Below, piece after piece: positions 57,539-64,000 of a stretch of DNA of 64,000 nt. The notes beneath the pieces were generated by a model, which saw nothing but the letters and a program-made list of their open reading frames with translations, was not told the origin of the DNA and ran no database searches. The first letter of the stretch is position 1, and the number at the start of each line of letters is the position of its first letter. This stretch comes from Eremothecium cymbalariae DBVPG#7215 (lineage: Eukaryota; Ascomycota; Saccharomycetes; Saccharomycetales; Saccharomycetaceae). The stretch covers positions 682,001 through 746,000 of the forward strand of contig NC_016456.1 of assembly GCF_000235365.1 (NCBI RefSeq), given 5' to 3'. The translations under genes were made by a program, and so were the position numbers.

Positions 57539-60500
57539 TCAGTAGGGTATGCCATTGGTTAGTCTTTGGAACTCGTCGTAGCCCTTGGTGAACACACTTT
57601 CGTAGGAGCGTCTGATTAGGGTGCGCATGAAATGGGCAGCATCGTGGTCGGACTTTGTGGGTTGGAAACGGGCCTCCAAGTTGCGGATTGTTTTGTCGCC
57701 CTTGAAGCATGGCAAGCCGCTGGAGAGCATCGGGATGACGCACTGGACGATTGTGTGCATGTGTGGACGGGCAGCCAAATAGGCCTTGATGCAGAGTTCT
57801 TGAAATTTGAGGTAGGCCTGTGTGTCGGGGCTGCCGCCCATAACGCGGACCATCTCTTTGGTCAATTTGAAAGGTACGGCTTCGAACTTGACGCCACCAG
57901 GCACGATGTCGAAGATGAAGCCGAAGTCGATGTGTAGACAATGTCCCTGGTCGTCATACATAATATTGCCGTTGTGCCTATCCTTGAAGTGGAGTAAGTA
58001 GGAGATGACGCTGTAGGCAGCGAGGGATTTGACGAAGTTGTTTCGGGCGTATTCAAACTCAATTGAGTTTTCTGGGCCAAATTTAGTCGTAAAGTATTCG
58101 TAGAGGCCGTTAACTGCTTCACGGCCAAGCATGTCACGAGAGATGGAGTTGGGCAAGACGTCAATCACACCACAGCCACCTGCAGTTGCGGTGACACGGT
58201 AGGGGAACACGTAGAGGTCCATGCCAATGGAAGACCAGATGGTGCGGAAAACGGAGACCAACTGAAGGGCTAATACATCCTGACGACAATCATCACCGAC
58301 TTTGAAGATAGCCCCTTGCCAACTTTCGACATCGACAAGAGCACCGGTGTTTTCTTCACAGATCTGCTTTTTGATCTTGAATGTTGCCATGAAGGGTGCC
58401 TTAGCGTGCGATTGCAATGGCTTGCCGCTCTTGCGATCGATGTCGATGATAATTCCATCAGGGTTGCTTGGTAAATATACATTTGGCTTCAAGATAATCT
58501 TGGCCATCTCCTCATCGATCTTGTGTTTCTTCTCTGCCTTGGTCTTCTTGATGTATGGCTTCAACTTCCCAGATATACTTGTAATGTCGTTGAAGAACCC
58601 GAACTCCTGCTTGTAGAAGTCTCGATACGCAGGACTGAAATTAGCAATCATTCTTTCACGGATACGATCAAGGGTGGGCTTAAGTTCATCCTCAACAGTT
58701 GCTTCATCGTCCCTGTAACAGTTGGCAAGCATGTTCCAGATAATTTGATGTGAGAACAAAACACTCTGCTTAGCGGTCTCCAAGATAAAGCGCTCTACGT
58801 AGCCCTTGGTATCATAACGGAGACACTGAACAAGCTGCGGCACATAGAAGAATGTGAGCTTGATGTCATGGGATTCGAGGGCTCTTACGTTATATTGCAA
58901 TAATAGGGTGTTTTTGTTCCACTCAGGCAAGAATAGGTTTATTGCTTCAATTGGACTCACTGGCGTCCAGTACAAAACATATCGTGAAGAGCCACCGTCA
59001 TGATCTAGTAAATAAACTAGTGCCTCAGGGATATGCACACAAAGAAGTGTGTGGCTGTGAATTAGCTTCGAAAGGGTATTTACATGCTTCTTGGTCTTAT
59101 ACCTACCAGTATACGATACAGCCATTGCAGGATCAATATCGAAGGCAACTTGAACTAACTCAGAAGGCAAGTTAGGCAACTCAGTTGTATTATTGAGAGG
59201 ATTCAACCACGTTTCCAACTGGTGAATTTCACTTATCACAAAACATTCCAAGAGTGTTACACTGTCTCCTGTATAAGACCGAAGGGTAGAGTTGAGAACT
59301 TTCAAATGGTTCTGCAACTCTGCTAACAAAGCCAAATCGGTGCGCACCTTCAACTCATTAGATCCAAATGGCCAGGACTTAGGTTTTTTAAACCACATTA
59401 ACGCGCCGTTCACAATTGCCTGTGACAATAGTCTTGCATCCCACACGCTATAATTCACAACAAAAGACAAAACTAATAGAGCAAAGTTCAACAACTCGGT
59501 ACGTGCCAGTCTTGCAAAGGGGTGATAACTCGCATACTTAAGATTCGAAACGCCATGATATGCTATTTTTGTAAAAATCTTCAGTAAGTGGGAGCTTTCA
59601 AAAAGGGTACCCTCAAAGTGGGAGGCGAAAAGCCTAATCACATAAAGATGTGGTTGTATTGACTGGCTAGCAATTGTCGCTAAATCATTAATTTTCTTCT
59701 TGTTATACGGACTATACTCCATCTGCTGTAGTTCTTCGGGTATCAAGTCGTGTTTGTGAGAATACAAACCACGGTTATCATCAATAGACCGGATAAAGAA
59801 GGAGCCAATTTCGGCTAACAACAAATGAGATAAATCTTTCCTTTCTGTGATCACAGAGAGCCATACATTAGTCGCCACTTTCATTGAATAGGATGAAAAG
59901 TCCCTAAATGGAATAGAAACCAAATCATAAACCAATTTAGCAGATTCACCTTTACGCAAAATCAATAAGGTTGCACAGAGATCTAAATAATCCGTCATCA
60001 GCCTCTCAGGAACAACTTTGTTGTTCAATAGGCTGTCCTCGATCTCCAGTTTGAACGCTAACCTATTGTTTTCGATCTCCTCACATGAAGATGGAGCGGC
60101 GTGGTCCACTAGGAATTTCGACCTCCAAGAATGTTGTGACAAAAATCCTGAAATAGTATCAGGTTTTTCAAAGCCACTACAACTAATCTTAGATAATTCT
60201 CTATCAACGGACAGGATTGAACCTGCCATTTCAAATGCAAAGGAAACTCCAAACTCAACACTGCTTACCCTATGAAATCCACCCAAATCAGAAAGATATG
60301 ATTGTAGTAAAATTTTAGTGTCCTGACCAGCTTTCTTCAAAATTATCTTCACCCATTCTTTTGCGTTCGTATGCAAACGATGCAAAGAAGTTTTCCTCCA
60401 TTCGTAGGAATCGGAGATCATAACTTTTGTCTTTGAGTGTTTCAATTCAAACTCATAACATGGCTCATATTTATTTGTCTCACAGTCTACAACGCTATCA

Positions 60501-63367
60501 AAAAGCATGGTTAATGAATCCAATAATTTAAATAAAGACTCACGATGACACAAACTAGAAGGAATTTTCTTGATGAATATATCACAACATTGGAAAGCAC
60601 AATCCTGAAGGTATGGGGTTCTGTGAGTCAAAAGTAATATCATATTACTCAATTGACCAGCAATATGGTCAGCAGAAAATATGCGTGGATCACCTTTCAA
60701 CATTATCTTCGTAAATTTGCACACAGTAGAAATCACGATGGAACCAACGAAACGATCCAAGTTACTAGAGACGATTGAAGAATTAGAAAAATAAAATAAA
60801 GAGGTGGAACAGTCGCCTGATTCACACCTTAAAGTCTCCAAAAATAACATGGCAGCTAGAAACATCAATTTTGGAATAGATATAGCCCTAGCAGCTACAT
60901 TATTAATATTCAAATGATCATTTAGTATATTCTTTTGTTGCTTCACATTGTGGTTGGATGAACCACGACGTAGAATTGTGTTCATATCAACCGATGTTTC
61001 TCTGTTATTAGCTGGGAATTCAGAGGCTAAAGGTGGACTATTGAATGCAATAACCTTCAATTCTTCATAATACTTCTCTGTTAGACTAGAACCACCTCCA
61101 TGGAATCCGTGAACGACCATGTTATACCAAATGCTTCTATACAAATTAGTCGTAACCTCATCTTGAGTCAAATTTAAAGGCTTTTCGCCTGGTTTTGGTA
61201 ATAACGCAGCCAAGGGCTTCAAATACATCGCAATCTGTTCTGCAACCTGTGAAATTTCTGTATGCGGCCTATGATGTTCCAATTTATCTACGTCACCTCG
61301 GGCAATAATAACCTCCAATAATTCACGCAAGTACGTGATGTATACACGATGATCTCGTTTTTCTCCTAATTTTTTGGAAATAGAAGTTCTAGCGTTTTGG
61401 ACGCCCTGTAACAAGAGTTCATCTCCATCTTTGATAGCAATCGCTGTGACAGTATTGCAAAATTTCATTAATAGGTTAAATTCGGTATCATTTACATGAC
61501 AACAAATTTCAGACAAACTCTCTAGGATAATCATATCTAGCTTTGAGGAGACAACCCTGAATTTCTGAGTCATTATAGTCACTACAAGGGCAATAATAGT
61601 CGGGTCCTTATAATTTATGGCAATAGTGATAACAGAGTTGATTGTATTTTTAAACAACTTGTCATGATAAGTGGCTCCTGATTCAAATGGCGGATGTTGA
61701 GACACAGAGGTGGTCTCTGAGATTTGGTCTCCATTGCTACTCAACGAAATCGACCCATCATTAGTCTTAGGCACTTGCAGGGTTTGATAGTTCGCCATAG
61801 TACTGGCTCCTAGCGTTCCTGGATGGAATAATTTATCAATTTGCGTTTCATAGTTTGAAGTAAACCTACGCTCCTTTAAAATTGGCATAGGTGAACCATC
61901 TTCAGAAACAGCTAACAAATTATTCAACGAGTAGACAGACCCTACGACCGAATCTTGATTTAAGGGTTTTAGTCCGATGGCAAATATTGTAGATATCTTA
62001 GAAACATTTTCAGAAGTTATCTGAGGCGAAGAGACCACATTTGGAAAGGCGTACAATAGTTGAGCTGAAAGCTCTTCGGAGAAGAAATTAAGCAAAGATG
62101 CAGCGCTTATCACCGTTTCGATAACACCAGGAGGGATTGGATGGCTCAAAGTACATACTCCTGGCAATACATTCGCTAAAGTGGAAATTAGGGGTGCTTC
62201 AAAATCATTCTGGCCGACATACAATCCCAAACACATAATCTCAATTGCATTTTCCTTCGCCTCATACAACTGATTAACCCGATTATTCGTGTTTAAGTTT
62301 ATGTATTTGGCACCTTCATCAAATTCAGTAATCTGACGGTGTGAAAATGTCAAAACCTTAATCAAAAAATCCTTATTAGATCTCAAAGTGGATTTAAACT
62401 CATCCAAGATATCTGTATTGGGATGCTCATTGTCGTTGTTGTTTCCATATTGATATTCAGCATCCTGCATAATCAAAAAGAATTCAGAAAGTTTGGTGAT
62501 GTTTTTCGAAACTGCCAACAAGTTCGAAACTGTGGCTACCTGTAATTTGCTAACCAACTGGCAAAAGAGAAGAGCGCATATTTCACTACCGCTGTCGAAA
62601 TAAGCAATCAAGGTGTCATCCAGCACTATTCCACCCACAATTGCTTCCACCTTGAATAGAAAGTCTTCAGTAATATAGGAATGCAATTTTTCCAAGACGA
62701 ATTTCTGTAGTTCATTGATCGCGAAATTTTGATGCTCAATAAAAGCCTCTATAAATCCGACCAAGGACAACAATGACGCAAGATTAGGCGCTTCAAACAC
62801 CGTATTTAAGAATGTACCAATCAATGAACGAATATGCCTATCTAGTTCCGGAAATCCGGCATCCAGAGTAATCAAAAAATTCGTCAATCGTAGAGTTAAT
62901 ATTTCAGATGGATGCTTAAGATTATCAATTTTGAATCGGTTCATGAGCACATTGGAGAATATTTGCCTTGGAGTTTCGAGAAAGTACGGAGATATCACGT
63001 TTTCCAATAACCTTGTCGCCTGACATAGAGTTCGTGGGACAGAATCGCTTAATGAAAGTAAAATTTCAAATTCATTAAGAGTTAACGGAATTGTAAACAG
63101 TTTAGACTCAGTCTTGGAGCAATTAACTGATAAGCAACCGGTAATTTTATCCGTGTCTCTGCCGGCATCTAAAGAAACCTGGGCTAGCCTTTTTAAGGCA
63201 CTTGCTCTTACAGAGAAGTTGCTCCTTCTGATGTTCTTGTGTTAGTAATTCCTGAACCACATCTCATCTCGGTATATTTGTAAAACCCAAATAACCAAAA
63301 AACCCCCTAACCTGATGACAGGTGTTAGGAGATCATGAAGAGGGGAAACGTACCCGAACACACTCAT
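57539..63367 (-). CDS. STT4: Stt4, phosphatidylinositol 4-kinase III alpha (predicted spliced)
   Basis: Exon 1 is 63367-63354 (ATG AGT GTG TTC GG), then a 126-nt intron, then exon 2 at 63227-57539. The product is 1900 residues, the same as S. cerevisiae Stt4. Without the intron no ATG exists in frame before 62945, although homology to the yeast N-terminus (LFTIPLTLNEFEILLSL; VISPYFLETPRQ) continues well upstream of it. Intron signals: donor GTACGT (63353-63348), branch TACTAAC (63247-63241) and acceptor CAG at 63228-63230. The C-terminal lipid kinase domain includes DRHNGNIMYDDQGHCLHIDFGF (catalytic and activation loop) and ends RLTNGIPY. Stt4 makes PI4P at the plasma membrane. Neighbour ACO1 as in YLR304C-305C. 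Confidence 0.93.
63228..63353 (-). other. STT4: Predicted 126-nt intron in STT4
   Basis: The donor GTACGT is a minor yeast 5' site. TACTAAC is perfect and 13 bases from the CAG. The first AG after the branch point is only 5 bases away, too near to be used, so the second is chosen, and this one alone keeps the frame (GG + A). Confidence 0.8.
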
Positions 63368-63724
63368 TTAGAGAGCTTATGGCTTTAGTTGGCTTGCTAT
63401 CTTCTTGTATGTAGGTTGTCTAAAGAGATGGGAATTTCGTATGTTCTATCATTCCTCCCGGCACCTTAAATGAAATACAAATCATTAGTCACTATGTACG
63501 TTAAAGTCAAAAACGCTAAAAGGAAACGTCTGCATTAGCCGGTAAAACGGGCTGTGTAAACGGTAAATAAGGCCGATTGATGTGGGTTAAATACTGGGGG
63601 TGTTAGCATTCATGATATGCTAGCGTGTACTGTTTTAAAATGCGCCAGTGCGCCGCCATTTTTTGGGTGGCATCAGTGTTAATAACGGGTCTAATATCAA
63701 GGTGCAGCAGCCTTCCGCAGGAGC
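63368..63724. other. STT4 upstream region
   Basis: About 360 bases upstream of STT4, both for its promoter and for the 3' end of a possible gene at the right edge. No other gene is recognised. Confidence 0.5.
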
Positions 63725-64000
63725 TTAAAGTAAATCAACAGACCTCAGAACGATGCCCACGTCATCCTCATCTTTAGATAACGATATGAGCCGTAAATGG
63801 GACGGTTCCCCATTCGGTGACACATGGCGATAGACCATATGGTGGTGGTGATCAATGCAACGGGTGTGGAAATGCTCAAAATCGCTATGCTCTTTATGGT
63901 GGGAAGTTGTTAGGGTCACAGCGAGTAACCGCTTAATACTTTGCTTTGGTATGCAGCTCTTCATCGACTTGAAGGCGTGGACGATGGGAACCTTTGTCGT
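63725..64000 (-). CDS. Possible C-terminal part of an unrecognised gene (runs off right edge)
   Basis: The minus strand is open from the window edge to a TAA at 63725, 91 residues, without needing the ATG at 63964. It has a His-rich block (RCIDHHHHMVYRHVS) and ends in an acidic, hydrophobic segment (SKDEDDVGIVLRSVDLL). I do not recognise a family. In S. cerevisiae the next gene beyond STT4 is UBC12 on the other strand, which this is not. Support rests only on an open frame of this length and a plausible tail. Confidence 0.35.
   Translation of the reverse strand, partial: TTKVPIVHAFKSMKSCIPKQSIKRLLAVTLTTSHHKEHSDFEHFHTRCIDHHHHMVYRHVSPNGEPSHLRLISLSKDEDDVGIVLRSVDLL

Overview
This is a nuclear fragment from a budding yeast of the family Saccharomycetaceae. 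The genes are compact and mostly intronless, the few introns use TACTAAC branch points, and protein after protein matches a Saccharomyces cerevisiae gene. The tRNAs are typical as well: a tandem Arg(UCU)-Asp(GUC) pair and an intron-containing Leu(UAG). Neighbouring genes here come from two S. cerevisiae chromosomes, interleaved: NUP2-SGD1-[MSP1-ERV1]-VRP1 corresponds to YLR335W-336C-[YGR028W-029W]-YLR337C, and SPA2-MRPL15 joins YLL021W with YLR312W-A. That is what a lineage without the whole-genome duplication should look like. I infer a non-WGD genus but cannot name it. Gene names and S. cerevisiae neighbours were assigned by recognition, without a database search.

Layout. 1-6.0 kb: end of MGE1, KIN4, and spliced RPL33. 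6.0-6.6 kb: a GC-rich hairpin island around tRNA-Glu(CUC), with two Rap1 sites for RPL33. 6.7-16.1 kb: NUP2, SGD1 (broken by two frameshifts in this sequence), MSP1, spliced ERV1 and VRP1. 16.1-18.4 kb: a solo LTR, tRNA-Arg-tRNA-Asp, and a possible gene relic. 18.4-29.2 kb: APM1, DOT5, CUB1, SLG1/WSC1, a HapX-type YAP5/YAP7 bZIP gene, and GAS5. 29.2-31.1 kb: a reversed solo LTR and a perfect 34-bp palindrome. 31.1-51.8 kb: SPA2, MRPL15, ROK1, ATP20, MCM4, an Lds/Rrt8-family gene, RLF2/CAC1, an unrecognised coiled-coil gene, TIF6 and MET17. 51.8-54.6 kb: tRNA-Leu(UAG), three stacked LTRs, and tRNA-Ile(AAU). 54.6-64 kb: ACO1, STT4, and possibly the end of an unrecognised gene at the right edge.

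Functions are mainly housekeeping and scattered, not one pathway. They cover mitochondria (MGE1, MSP1, ERV1, ACO1, ATP20, MRPL15), ribosome production (RPL33, SGD1, ROK1, TIF6), actin and polarity (VRP1, SPA2), cell wall (SLG1, GAS5), chromatin and replication (MCM4, RLF2), trafficking (APM1, NUP2) and PI4P synthesis (STT4). I saw no virus, toxin, CRISPR array or intact transposon. The most useful observations are a predicted intron that supplies the missing STT4 start, the two offsetting frameshifts in SGD1, the hairpin island around tRNA-Glu, and an LTR family that carries paired RTCACGTG boxes and lies 64-65 bp upstream of tRNA genes.
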